Of a DNA stretch of 64,000 nucleotides, positions 53,668 to 64,000 are shown one piece after another. The DNA is from Tremella fuciformis (taxonomy: Eukaryota; Basidiomycota; Tremellomycetes; Tremellales; Tremellaceae). Each line of letters opens with the position of its first letter. Position 1 is the stretch's first letter. Below the pieces are notes generated by a model. It worked only from the letters and a program-made list of their open reading frames with translations. It was not told where the DNA came from and did not search any database. Both the position numbers and the translations under genes were made by a program. The stretch lies in the NCBI GenBank assembly GCA_032768795.1, contig CP136495.1, forward strand, positions 870,501-934,500, in the 5' to 3' direction.

Positions 53668-56410
53668 CTAGACTTGTTTCGCGGTAGCGTCCGTATCATC
53701 TGGGAGTTCAGCGCGCCTCACGATACGTCATGGACAAGTCAACTCACTGGTGACCTCGGTCTTCGCCTTCTTAGTTTCCAACGTGATGTTATCATCCAGT
53801 TCATCAGATGGGAATGATCTCTTGACGGGCGAGAGGATAGAATCCGACGACAGGCTGATGCTGGACGGTAACCCGGAGACCGGGTCTTCGGATGACGAGA
53901 TTAGATCGCCCGTCACGGGTTGCGCTGTCTCGGGTTGAGCGAACTCCAGTGAATTGTCAACAGAGGAAGCCGTTTCGGGAGCGAACGGCTCTTCACGGCC
54001 AACGGTAGGTGATCGATCACCACCGTCACTTTGCCCGGAGCTCGCGGCTTCTTCCACCGCAACTTCCTCGTCTTCGTACTCTTCGTCATCTTCTTCGTAG
54101 TATTCTGCAAGGTCAATTGCCGCTGCAATGAAGATTGATTGCCCACCTTCTTCCTGACTCTCGCTCCCTTCCGGAACGTCATCCGGCTGCTTTGCGACTG
54201 AAACAGGATCTGTGTTGCCAGAGTTGTCGTCTTCATGTTCCCTCTCATGACTGCTCGCCGCTGCGGGCAAACCGTTCACTGGACGAGCGGGCAATCCACT
54301 TGCGAGTTGTACCGCCTCCTGCGCATTGTTTGGCAGAGAGTCGAGCGTCTCCGCTCCGTCGTCGTCGTATTCTTCGCCGTCACCAACTTGCTCAACAAAA
54401 CTGTCAATCCCATATTCGTCTCCCTCGCGTTCATGTTCATCAGCTGCATCGTCGGCTCTAGTCTCGATGTTGTCCCGATGGTGGTCATTGGCAGATACCG
54501 GATCCGCCTTCTCCACAGGTTTGGGAGAGGGTAGAGCGCCGGAGTGAGGCGCTTCCGACCGAGAGGGAGCCACGACATCAACGCTGACAGTGTCAATGGT
54601 GCTGAAATCCGTGGACAGCAGAGTTGAGGCCGTGTCTTTTTCAGGCTGCGACGAAGCTTTCGTGAGGTTCTCATCTGCGAGATTGTCTTCGTCGACCTCC
54701 TCGATGATTGAAGGAGGAGCAGGTGTTCCGGTGGCAGCAGGAATCTGGTCTTCGGACGGTATCATTCCTGGGCGAAGTGGCGGAGGCACTGAAACAGAGA
54801 CTGGTAGTCAGACTGGAAAGAACGGAGAGAACGCAGCTCACCATCGTCAACGCTGGGGACAGACAGGGGCTCAGGTCCCCTGCGCAAGAATTCGGTCATA
54901 GTTGTAGAAGCTGTTTGTTAGCGGGTGTTTGACGATTGGGTCACCTCCACTCACGTGTTCGAGGGGCTGAATCTGGGGTGGGCAGGGATCGCATTCGAGA
55001 TGCGCCCTCTCCAATGGAATCGCCATATCGTGCGCCTACTATAGAGTCAGCCCGGTTCGGAATGAAGACGAGTGACATACCGTCTTCGCGTGTTGGGCGC
55101 TCTGCTCGTCGACTGCGCTCTATTGTCGGCTCCTGGACCACTGTTTCGTCGACGTCCTCCTCGAACGCCTCTTCAACGTCTTCGCCGCCCTCCCCCTCCT
55201 CATCTTGTGTTGCATTCCCGGCATGATCCTCATATTCAGGTTCAGCCGCTCCTGCATCATCTTCTGTGCCATCCTGATTTTCCTGAGTTTCCGTTTGCTC
55301 CGACGACTCTTTCTCCGCTCGCACATCCAGCTCGTGCATTATCGCTTCGAATCTTGCGATAAATCTGCTATTATCGAAAGACGCGAACAGTTGTACGGGG
55401 ACGGGCAGCTCGCAATCTTGATGGAGCTGTAACAGATCGAGGAGAGTGATGGTTTGCAAGTTCTTGTCGTCCTGCAAGTCATTAGTGAAGCAACATATAT
55501 CGAGCTTGGTATATCTCACCTCACACATGATCAGACCCATTTGTTTCTCGGTCAACACCAACTGACCGGGCGTCACCAAGTCCTCCTTGTGCAGAACATG
55601 CTTCAAGGCTTCCAGCAAGTCAGAGAGATTGGCTTCACCAAATTCTTCCTGTTTGCCGAGCAGCCACACGGGAAGCTTGAGTCCAGCATCTTCGGGTAAC
55701 GGCTCGAATAGGCATCTGGCTCCCAATTTGGGCAGGTTGACGATGATGGGGGGCATGGAGTGTAAATCAAGACCGTACTCTGCTTCGTCCTCTTCATCCG
55801 CATCCTGGTCGTCTGTTGCGGGATCAGCGGACTCGGCGTGAGCCTGCTGCCCATCGTAATCTGCCTGCTCAGGAGAAAGAGCTGTGACGCCATTCTCGGG
55901 TTCTCGGTCCATCTCCTGCTTCTGACCTACTTCTGCCTGTGAGGTCGGAGCAGCTGGTGTTGTCACAGGAGCGGTCGTCGCGGGACCAGCATCGAAGTCC
56001 TCTTGAAGCGCTGGCAAGTGGGATTCAGACGTATCCAAAGGAGAGTCATCTCCTATGTTTTCCCCTGCTGCTGCAGGTTTCGAATCAGAGACTGCATCGA
56101 TGACGTCTGAGCCGAGGGCTGCTTCGACCTGAGGGAAAGGAGAGGGTGGAGCCACCGGTGTGACTTCGACTGCTTCTGGCGAGATTCCCATCTCGCTCGC
56201 GGTTGGGATGGGTTCTGCTTCGATCGGTTGCGCAGTGTCGTCGACGGTCAAAGCGTGGACGGGTTCGGCTTCCATCGTCTCCTCTCCCTCCTCTTCGTAC
56301 CCCTCATCCTCCATCATTTCGTCGTCTCCGTGCTCGTGCTCTGCTTCCATGGACTCGTCATAGTCCATCACGTCGTCTTCGGCCGTTGGCCGCTCGTTGT
56401 CGACATCCAT
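53668..56410 (-). CDS. Conserved acidic fungal protein, function unknown
   Basis: 835-codon protein; exons 55520-56410, 55081-55471, 54955-55038, 54842-54910, 53748-54788, 53668-53699, introns 42-53 nt with good branch sites. It starts MDVDNERPTAEDDVMDYD, and the N-terminal 220 residues are acidic. A structured core (about 225-370) reads PPIIVNLPKLGARCLF, LKLPVWLLGKQEEFG, LSDLLEALKHVLHKED, VLTEKQMGLIMCEDDKNLQ, LLDLLQLHQDCELPVPVQLF and RFIARFEAIMHEL; I believe similar cores occur in other basidiomycetes, but know no function. Then come acidic low-complexity regions, TTMTEFLRRGPEPLSV, and a C-terminal basic patch ETKKAKTE that could be a nuclear signal. Probably nuclear, by inference only. Confidence 0.82.
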
Positions 56411-57262
56411 CTCCGGGGTGTAAAAGGTGGGGTCAAAGAAAAAGAAAACTATGCAATGCTACAAGAAAGGATAAGAAATCTATAGAAAAAAGGATTGTGC
56501 CCAGACTCACGTACGCTGAGAGCAGTCTGGTGTGCTTTTGGAGTGCATACGGGTCGACTGGCTCGAGCAATGGGAAGATGATGAGGAGGGGAGAACATTA
56601 TGGTGGAAGGGCACAGACCGGGGAGGAGAAGCACAGCTCGGCGAGTGTGGCACTTTCGAGTGGCAAATTCCTCTGATCGAACAGCTATTGTTCTCTGCTC
56701 ATGCAGTCGAGCACGGTGAACATAACAGTTGACGATCCGGCGACGGCAAGCCAAATGTCTTGAAAGGCCCAGGTCGCCTCATAGATGTATGCAAACCGAC
56801 CCATACAGGTCTCGTACACCCTCCCGTTTGCAGTCGACCATTTGCCACCTTTCCGTCTGGTGCTTTGCCACCCGCCGGCTCTCGCCGCCGTGATACCCCT
56901 CCTCCAGTACTTTCCATGTTCTGCTCGTGCACTGATTCCTTCTTCCTCACGACCACTCATTTCGAACTTACATTAAGTAAGACCCAAGCGCTCTTCCGGG
57001 CGGCCATCCCCCAGCTCGGCTCTCACAAGTTGTCGCATCACCGTTCTTGACGCACGTCCACCCGACCGAGCCGCGTCGATCGCGATCAGGACAGACGATC
57101 TTGGTAAGCTGAGAGGTCTCGCGGTTAAACAAGGGATTCTAATCTGACAGTCAGGGAGTATGCAGCGACAAGAAGGGAACATGCAGCGACAAGAAGCCCA
57201 GAGACAGCTTCTCACTGCTAATGTGAGGCGTCCGGCCGCTATCGTCTGGCGTCAATGATTAG
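56411..57262. other. Divergent upstream region of acidic protein and RRM gene
   Basis: Mostly noncoding. Near 57105-57250 there are intron-like signals (GTAAGC...CTGACAG; GTGAGG...TTAG) and a duplicated 15-mer ATGCAGCGACAAGAA at 57160 and 57180, so the RRM gene may have 5' exons here. Confidence 0.5.
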
Positions 57263-58242
57263 ATGTGTGCTTCAGAGCGAAGACGTACTCATCATCAGCC
57301 TCAACTCACCGCATCACCTTCTTCCCCGATCGCCGACGAGATACTCAAGACCCCCAGGCAGCCCCTCTCTGCTGATGTTGCGGAATTCCGACCAACGCGA
57401 CCAAACAACAGTGCCCCGGGACCAAGATTGGTGCGCGTCTTGCCATTCTCCGCCTCTAGCTTTGCCTGACTTGCAGAAGTTTGGAGACTTGCTCGTCCCC
57501 GAAGTCGGTGGCGCTCATGCTGCTAGCTTCTCCACAGCCCCTGCGAGGACGAAGAGCGCTCCTGTTGACTCTGCCCTCGCCACGGATACCATCTCCCTGA
57601 CCGACTTGCATTGGGTAAGTGAGCAAAGGAGCCGGGAATGAGCGGCTCAAGCCCAGTATACAACGCATGTACACCTGCTCACTGCCGCTCATGCCGCTGG
57701 CGTCATGCTCCGGCGGGAAGATATCACGTCGACCGAGCACAAGGTTAATGGGAAGACTAAAGGGTTTGTGTCAGTTCTCTCCGTGGAGGCTCATCCGCAG
57801 GACTGTCTTCATCCATTGTCATTCCATCGTCAAGGCTACCAGGCTTTACGAGTGGTTTCGAGCCAAGTTCGTAATCTCATCTCGCTGCTGGCCATGGTGC
57901 TGATGAAAGCAACTTCCAAGGCAAGACCATAAACCCTCAGTATGTAGCAAGCAACGCCGCCCAAACCCACAAGATACCTTCTGGTCAGACGGTTGGCTTC
58001 TCTTTGTCGATAGCTGACCTACAGGCAACGGGCATCGTCCCTTGATCTCGACTGTGCTCGCGAATCATCCTCCTACCAACTCTCACGGTGGGATCAACTT
58101 TAACCGTCTTCGGCCCCAGAATCGCATGCAAATTCAGCAAGCCATCGGTCTGGGCATATCCCGTCCCAGCAGCGGACCAGGCCGGCAGGCGCCCTTCGAC
58201 AGAGGATTCATAGCCCGTGAGCTGCGTGCGGAGAGGCTGTGA
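57263..58242 (+). CDS. RRM-domain RNA-binding protein (CFIm68/CPSF6-like RRM)
   Basis: 256 codons in exons 57263-57430, 57477-57614, 57657-57763, 57801-57866, 57910-57983, 58025-58242; introns 37-46 nt. A single RRM: RNP2 is ISLTDLHW (about 95-102), then THVHLLTAAHAAGVML, REDITSTEHKVNGKTKG and RNP1 as KGTVFIHC (about 137-144), then SIVKATRLYEWFRAK and NFQGKTINPQYV. The LHW, EHKVNGKTKG and TINPQY features match the RRM found in mRNA cleavage factor I large-subunit relatives. The C-terminus is short and Arg-containing, without an RS domain. The start is uncertain: an upstream in-phase exon beginning at 57162 is possible. Role in RNA 3'-end processing is inferred. Confidence 0.75.
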
Positions 58243-58912
58243 CCAGCCTGATTCGTAGGCGGTGAAGGGAATTGGGGCGATCGTCAAGCAGAACACGGTA
58301 AATCCACTCCACTTGTGAGCAGATGGTCTGACCTTAGTCTATTGAGATCGTTTCGACTACGATCGACCACTGCATGACGTTCAAACGGGTGGGGGTGAGT
58401 CCTTCGATTCAGTGCACAGCAGACATAGCATGACCCCAGACACCGTTTTAGTCTACTAGCAGCCTTGAACTTGTTTCAGTGCTCCAGTCTGGTCGCACTT
58501 TCTATGTTTTGGTGACCTGTTCTATGTCCTCGTCTCTCCTCAAACGCCTTCCCGAAACAGCACGTCCCGTCTTTAGCAGGATTCCCACGTCGGTCAGTCG
58601 GGCTCGACGCCGTATTCACATGCATTGATACCTGGTCTCGGTCCTTTGTCAATTTACCTCCAGCGATCTGCGCGTGGAGCGATGTCATCCTTTGCACTGC
58701 GATCCCCCGCAGACCCCGTCTATCAAACGAGCGTCCTTTGCACTGCTGCGCCGCGGCAGCTGCCGCATCCTTTGATCTAAGCTCCACATCGCCCAGCCGA
58801 CCTGGTGTCTGCGGGAGACATAAGCGCCCCCCACTGAATTGCGGCACCTTCTTCTGACCCGCTGTATTCCAAAAAGCGTCCACCAGAAGAACGATCAACG
58901 CATCCAAGTCAG
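58243..58912. other. Intergenic, about 670 bases
   Basis: 3' region of the RRM gene and promoter of the secreted protein. No coding features. Confidence 0.55.
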
Positions 58913-59449
58913 ATGTTGCCGTGCAGATCGATCGCCCTCCCGGCCCTTCTGGGCGTTGTAGCCCTCCTCGCGCACGCCCAGACGTCCGAGTGAGTCCCCA
59001 CCCTCACACGACAGGCAAGAGCCAGAGCTGACCCCAGCTCGAGCGGCGGGGGCGATACGTCCGCCTCGCTCGACACGTCCGCCACTGACGACGGGGGCGA
59101 CTGGTCTTCCACCGCCGCGGAGACGGCGACCGACGGCGGCGACGCGTCTGCCACGGCGACAGCCTCAGCCTCGGCCACCTCAGGCGCGTCCGTCGCGTCA
59201 GACGGATCTGCCGCCGCTGTGCAGACACAGGCGAGCGGCAGCGCGAGCGACGGCTCGATCAGCGCGCAGACGAGTGCGGTCAGTGGCGGGGCTTCGGCCG
59301 CAAGTGGGAGTGGAACGGCGGACGCGTCCCAGTCTTCGGGCGCGGTGTCGGGCGGCGCAGACTTGACCATGGGCGGCAAGCAACATTGGTTGGTCGGCCC
59401 AGCGGTGGCGCTTGGAGTGCTGGGCGCTGGGTTCGGCATGGTTGTGTAA
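58913..59449 (+). CDS. Secreted Ser/Ala/Thr-rich protein, putative GPI or C-terminal membrane anchor
   Basis: 162 codons, exons 58913-58989 and 59038-59449, one 48-nt intron. Signal peptide at residues 1 to about 24 (LPALLGVVALLAHAQ, cleavage after AHA or AQ). The mature protein is almost entirely Ser, Ala, Thr, Gly and Asp (for example ASATATASASATSGASV), an expected substrate for O-mannosylation. The C-terminus, after a short polar stretch, is hydrophobic: HWLVGPAVALGVLGAGFGM and two Val, as for a GPI-attachment signal. No catalytic domain; probably a wall or surface mannoprotein (inference). Its neighbour on the other strand is a GT15 mannosyltransferase, which could act on such proteins, though adjacency alone proves nothing. 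Confidence 0.8.
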
Positions 59450-59701
59450 ATGAATCGTTGATGGATTTGTGAATATTGTAAGAAGGCGCTGAGATTAAGT
59501 ACTTTGAGTGTCAGATGTCGGAGGAGAAAAGGCCCGATGTACAGTCGGCCACGCTGTGCAGTAGTCCCGAAGATGCTATGCGATACATGCTACACCGACC
59601 TGCCGAGGCGCCCGCGTTGCCTCAGAACATGGCCGTGAACCGTTTTGTGCACGAGTACCTAATAAAGTCAGTAGGGCGCAATCCCATCTCGTTAGAGCAA
59701 C

Positions 59702-61349
59702 TCACCACTCCCAGTCAAAGTTGTTGTTGATGTCGCACCAACACTTCCCTCGTGTGTGCGCCTCTCCCTGAGGGCAGTGCTGCTGGTAAGCCGAGGACCG
59801 CGACGACGGCGGGCTAGACCTGCCTGGAACGGCTCATGCCGGTACCCGATGTCGTCGAAGAAGTGAATCTGATCCTTCCGAGCAAACAATGCAGCTCCTA
59901 TCGAGTGTACGGGTGCGTCTCCCCATCGCTCGTAGTAGAAGCCGCCAGCTTTGTCGAGGTGCTCGAAAAATTCCATGTAAGGTTTGGATCGCCAAAACTT
60001 GAGCGAGCCAATCTCGAAATTAGACCAGACTGACATGTCAGCTTCTGGAGATTCGATCTCAAGACCAGCTCACAGTGACACTTGTTGTACGTGTCGCCTC
60101 CATCATCGGAGAGGAATGCCATGGCATTGTCCTCCACGAGATAATCGGGATGTTGATCTGTGAAGTCTGACCATCAGCGCCTGCCATCGATCGATCTCGA
60201 CCGCTCACTCTTGACCTCTGCCCATAGTGTCGGAATAGTCTCGATGTACTCGTAGAGAGAAAGCGTGAAGCCATACACCTTGTCCTGGTCTTGCATGACA
60301 AGGAAGGGGTCGTATGTGATGTCACAGAAGAACTTGACGGATGGTCTGCAAGATCAGTCAGATCCCGTACGCGGGAATCGTCCTCACTCTATCCGCCAGT
60401 AATAGTCGTAATCCTGCAGCAATGGATGTTGGAAGAAGTACTGATTGTCAGCAGAGTTGTCAAACACCGGATGATCAGACTTACACCGGAGTTGAAGCGG
60501 CACATGTTTCGGTATGGAACGGAATGACCGTAGATGACTTTCTTCTTGATCATCTCCTCGCGGGCTTTGCGAGCACGGTCCTCGTCGATCCTGATGATCA
60601 GCTTCGATGATGGACAAGAGGGTGGCTGACCAGTCCGGCTGGTACCAATGGTCATGCTCGATCTTGCCGTAGAAACAGTTTGATTTCGTCAAAGCTTGCG
60701 TATATCTGCCAGTCAGCCATGCCTAGCTGTGCGAAAGCGAGTGAAGCACTTCTTAAATTCGTCGCTGAAGTCCTGACATGTCAGCCGCGAATTGGGTACC
60801 AGACTGAAAAGTCACATCTTCGTTGAGAAAGACATAATCGTAATTCGCCCAATGGTTGAACCGGTCTTCCATCTGCTTCATCGACTCCAAGAACGGCCAT
60901 AGGTCAGAATTGCGTGCTGGATGTTCAGCTTAAGGCCCGAAGACGTCCACTGTATGCCGCACCTAGGACAACGAACACGGCATTGGCCTTTCTTCTCTCT
61001 GACAAGTCCGCATCCCTCAAGTCGTCGAGATCAGGAGCGCCTTCTCCAACGACAGAGGGAATTGAGCCGTCGGGTGGCCGCCTGCCTGCTGCCCAGCCCT
61101 CCTCAGCTCCTGTCCACGAAGATGGCAAAAGCAAGGACGGCGCTGTTTTCGTCCGGTATGTCGGATGTATGGAAAGGAGGAGGTGCATGGTGATCTACGC
61201 GACGTCAGCTGTGGCCCTTGGAGTGGAGACGGGCAGCAGCCAAAGGATGGGCAAAGCCATGGCTGCGGTCGCAGTAGGGGCTTGCAAGAGAGGAGACTGA
61301 CAAGGGCGGCGGCGGCAGCACCGATGTATCTCCATCGTGGAATCAACAT
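59702..61349 (-). CDS. Alpha-1,2-mannosyltransferase, GT15 (Kre2/Mnt1/Ktr family)
   Basis: Golgi type II enzyme extending O- and N-linked mannans from GDP-mannose. Well-supported exons: 60963 upward, 60816-60916, 60750-60772 (23 nt), 60631-60705, 60485-60590, 60388-60440, 60209-60346, 60074-60166, 59824-60029, 59702-59779. Family blocks: [111 protein letters not shown] (conserved acidic site), [20 protein letters not shown] and [12 protein letters not shown]. The last intron, 59780-59823, uses a GC donor (CAG then GCAGGT). The N-terminus is uncertain: [16 protein letters not shown] (61349) is a plausible membrane anchor, but its splicing to the catalytic part was not resolved. Confidence 0.88.
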
Positions 61350-62905
61350 GATGGTCTTGATGGTCTGACGCTCGCTCGATGCCCTGCGGGCACGAGGTCT
61401 TGAGGTAGTGGCAGGTTAACGAAAGACCGCCCGACTTGTGACTCAGCCGTGAAAACTTGCTTCGGCCGATAGATGCGATGCGTCTCGATGCAGAAGGCGT
61501 ATGGTCGTAACAAAAGATGAAGAGACGGATGAAGAATGCGTCAGAGTGGGTCGATGGAGTGTGTCTTTGCTTGCGTCAAATGAACTGTGTAGGCGGATGA
61601 AGAGGACGACGCCCCGACCTCGATTCGAGGAGGCGAGGGCGACTAGATGCCTGTCGTATGCTGTTTCTTCCTGTCTGAAGGTTATCGCAGTGCTCGATAT
61701 GCTGCTCGCTGCCTTTCCTGTGCTGCTTGTGATGATCGTGTGAGGGGGTATATGCAATGTCAAAGCTGCATTTGGTGACTGCGATGCTTCACTGGACTGC
61801 GGACTGGATAGCATTGCGCGCGCGTGGACGCTAGTCTCCCACGGTGGTCAAGTAAGCAGCTCAAGGGGGAGGCATATATAAGCTGTGACGGTGTTCGCCG
61901 CTCTAAATTCTCCCACAGTCAATTCTGGACGCGTCTCAGTGAACCCCGCTTGCGTGCGCCCGGCAAAGCACAAGCATATATTATTGCAGTCATACGGTGA
62001 TCGGGTAGCGCTGCAGCCCATGGCCCCGTCTGTGCACGAAGCAGAGCCGCTGTCAGAGGACGTGCGATGCGGGGGAGCCTAAGCCACAATTTAAATGAGC
62101 AGGGCGAGACGCGTCGAGCTGGGTTCTCCAAGAGATGTCATTCACCCGGGAGGGTTTCCGTAGAAGCTTATTTCACCTGGGGTCATGCCCCAGGTCTTTC
62201 ACTTTTACACTCTCCCTGACCCGACCAGTCGCATCTTCTTTCACGTTGGGCAATCCCTCCGGTGACGCCAGGTCGCCTGCGGTCCAGGATACAGGGACGC
62301 CTCTGACGCTGACTGACCCCGGACGACCCGGGCAATCGGCCCGTCAAAGACGCGACTGACTTCTGAACTAGCCCGCAACCCAGGGCCAAAAGTCACTCTC
62401 GCTCGACGGAACATGTCACCACCGATGCCGCGTGTCCAAGGGTAGTCGCCAGGGTGGTCAGCGTGCGATGCGCCATGGAGATGAGAGCGTCAACAACGCC
62501 CAGGTGCAGGTGTTGACGGTCGCGCGCGCTCTCTCTCTCTCGCGCACCCCCAAGGCAGGAAGGAAAGGGGAGAAAAAGCGCGGCAACAAGGGGGTGGTGC
62601 GTGACCCGCATATATCCTGGAAGGCCAGGTTGGTGATATGTCCCATCCGCATCTCATCTCATCGCAACCCGTCCTGCACCGTCTCATCCATTCGCAGCTA
62701 TCTATAGGATCCCGACTGCTAGACAGTATCGTACCAACTCGCAGCTACGCTCGTTACACACCCGCACCTACACACCACATCGGTTGCCCACGCAAAGGTC
62801 TGAGACCCCGTAGCCGCACCTGTCCATCACCCAGAGGACGCGTCAGTAAGTGCAGCTCATATCGCGACGTCTACATGGGCACTGGTGCTGACCGCTTGAG
62901 CAGTC
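61350..62905. other. Intergenic, about 1.55 kb
   Basis: Divergent promoters of the mannosyltransferase (-) and the YDR124W-like gene (+). It contains a TATATAA at 61875-61881 and a hairpin at 62175-62195. Frames here are short and not convincing. Confidence 0.5.
62175..62195. other. Perfect 8-bp inverted repeat
   Basis: ACCTGGGG (62175-62182) and CCCCAGGT (62188-62195) around a 5-base loop, in noncoding DNA. Could be a palindromic protein-binding site or a hairpin; no known motif is claimed. Confidence 0.6.
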
Positions 62906-64000
62906 ATGCCGCGCATCCCAGTCCGTACGACCCCGTACCACACCCTGCCACGCTGCACACGACACTACAAGTCCAAGCGCGACCTCATCCTGCGCGCGCT
63001 CGGCAAAGCATCTTTCATCAACGGCTCGCAGTTTGTCATCTCGTGGATCTCACCTAAGGGCGAGGTCGATGTCTACGCGTCAGAGCTTCTGCAGTCGGCC
63101 GTCTCGAGCAAAGATGGTGGCGTGCTCAACCGCAAAGAGCTGGAACGCGAGGCGACTCGCGTCAAGGGCGAGATGAGCAAGCGATGGGACGACATCCGTC
63201 GTCTCGAGGAGGAGAAGGGCGAGATCCCGACATATGAAGAAGCCGAGGAAGCAGAAGAAGCAGATGAGAACGACGAGGAAGACCCAGATCGCACAATGGT
63301 CGAGGACGAGCAGCCTTTCCCCATGACCGTTGCCAAGAAGCAGTCCCCTTCGCAGATGATGTCGTCTTTCCCTGCAGCCCGGTCATCGACACCCACACCG
63401 CCCATGCACACGATCACCCTTCAGCCCTCAGCCGTCGAGGAGTACTACACCGCCCGTTTCAACGCGCTGCAACAGGCGACCTGCAAACTTGTCGTCAAAG
63501 CGTGGATCAAAGTCATCGAGCCGAAGAAACAGATGAAGTTCCCGTACAACAAGGGAGAGGAGTTCAAGCCGGCTTGGTGGCCCGAGGGCGTCAAGCATCG
63601 CGAGCCGGACCATCTCTCGAAGCAGGGTGAGCTACACGGCGGTAATTGGGTCCCACGTCTGACTTGCAGAACGTCTTGTACTGCTCACCAGCATCATCCG
63701 GTCTCCTCTCATCACCGTTGCCCGCCTGGAGCTGTCCACCGCCGAAGCTGCTGCATTCATCTCGCGACCCCGACAGTCGATTCTCCGTGAGGTCTACCTC
63801 GTTGCCAAGGAAGAGGAGAAGCGCCGGAAAGAAGGCGACGTCACTTCAGAGCTCGTCGTTGCGCTGCCGCACATGCCCGTGTCCCCCTCGGCCGTGTCCC
63901 CGGAGCACGAGAAGCGCACTCATTCGTCCGTCGAGCCGGCCGACAAGGAGAACTACTCGGCGTACTCGGCACACGCGTCCAAGCGCGTCAAGCATGCCCG
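62906..64000 (+). CDS. YDR124W-like helical-bundle protein (3' end outside window)
   Basis: Exons 62906-63626 and 63670 onward; the 43-nt intron splits Gln-Glu (LSKQ then ERLVLLTSIIRSPL). It starts MPRIPVRTTPYHTLPRC. An acidic stretch (AEEAEEADENDEED) precedes the conserved region, about residues 175-290: YYTARFNALQQATCKLVVKA, WIKVIEPKKQMKFPYNKG, WWPEGVKHREPDHL. These match the fungal domain typified by yeast YDR124W and an Aspergillus hrmA-cluster protein. It is followed by LREVYLVAKEEEKRRKEG and a Ser/Pro/Lys-rich tail containing SKRVKH, possibly nuclear. The function of this domain is unknown. The reading frame is still open at base 64000. Confidence 0.85.

Noticed and set aside
1..64000. 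CRISPR arrays, bacterial operons or Shine-Dalgarno sites
   Set aside because: No regularly spaced repeats; genes carry spliceosomal introns, so the DNA is eukaryotic nuclear.
1..64000. Complete transposable element (transposase, reverse transcriptase or integrase)
   Set aside because: No catalytic motifs of these families were seen in any frame; only the hairpin cluster near 2.5 kb hints at a mobile remnant.

Overview
The window is nuclear DNA of a basidiomycete fungus, most likely a tremellomycete yeast or a close relative. This is inferred from style: compact GC-rich genes, almost every gene interrupted by very small introns (typically 40-48 nt, some 30-32 nt, with a CTGAC/CTAAC branch site just before the acceptor), pyrimidine-rich promoters, and gene families normal for Basidiomycota (SPT7, TFIIIC subunit, GT15 mannosyltransferase, SUR2, PQ-loop transporter). 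The species is not identified. Exon junctions below were read by eye from reading frame, splice signals and family conservation.

Layout. 1-1.65 kb: 3'-truncated aromatic aminotransferase (-). About 2.46-2.55 kb: three adjacent perfect GC hairpins in AT-rich DNA. 2.8-4.5 kb: GH5 exo-beta-1,3-glucanase (+). 4.5-7.7 kb: 3.2 kb without a supported gene, then a Zn2Cys6 regulator (7.7-10.0 kb, +). 10.8-12.5 kb: coiled-coil protein (-). 13.1-13.5 kb: a tiny three-exon SPC1 signal-peptidase subunit (+). 13.8-20.8 kb: two copies of a tail-to-tail pair of F-box-like genes (A+/B-, A'+/B'-). 22.4-25.1 kb: an extremely charged Lys/Asp/Glu repeat protein. 25.2-29.0 kb: Ark1/AAK1-type kinase (-). 29.5-31.4 kb: PQ-loop amino-acid transporter (+). 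31.6-32.8 kb: BTB-like protein (-). 33.8-34.9 kb: sphinganine C4-hydroxylase (-). 36.0-39.1 kb: SPT7-like SAGA bromodomain subunit (-), divergent from a TFIIIC subunit (39.5-41.4 kb, +). 41.8-44.6 kb: two more F-box-like genes (-). 45.0-46.8 kb: family III CoA-transferase (+) with three micro-exons. 47.1-50.5 kb: Pal1-like protein and an unresolved proline/serine-rich first exon (-). 51.2-53.1 kb: DHA2 MFS transporter (-). 53.7-56.4 kb: acidic conserved fungal protein (-). 57.3-58.2 kb: RRM protein (+). 58.9-59.4 kb: secreted Ser/Ala/Thr-rich protein (+). 59.7-61.3 kb: GT15 mannosyltransferase (-). 62.9-64.0 kb: YDR124W-like protein running off the end (+).

Most genes are housekeeping, and neighbours are not obviously in one pathway; wall and secretory functions recur (glucanase, SPC1, mannosyltransferase, secreted Ser-rich protein, Pal1-like). 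The stand-outs are the F-box-like family, six members in about 31 kb including a duplicated convergent pair with a conserved C-terminal cysteine cluster in the B members, and the unusual splicing architecture: 12-17 nt micro-exons, 30-31 nt introns and GC-AG introns.
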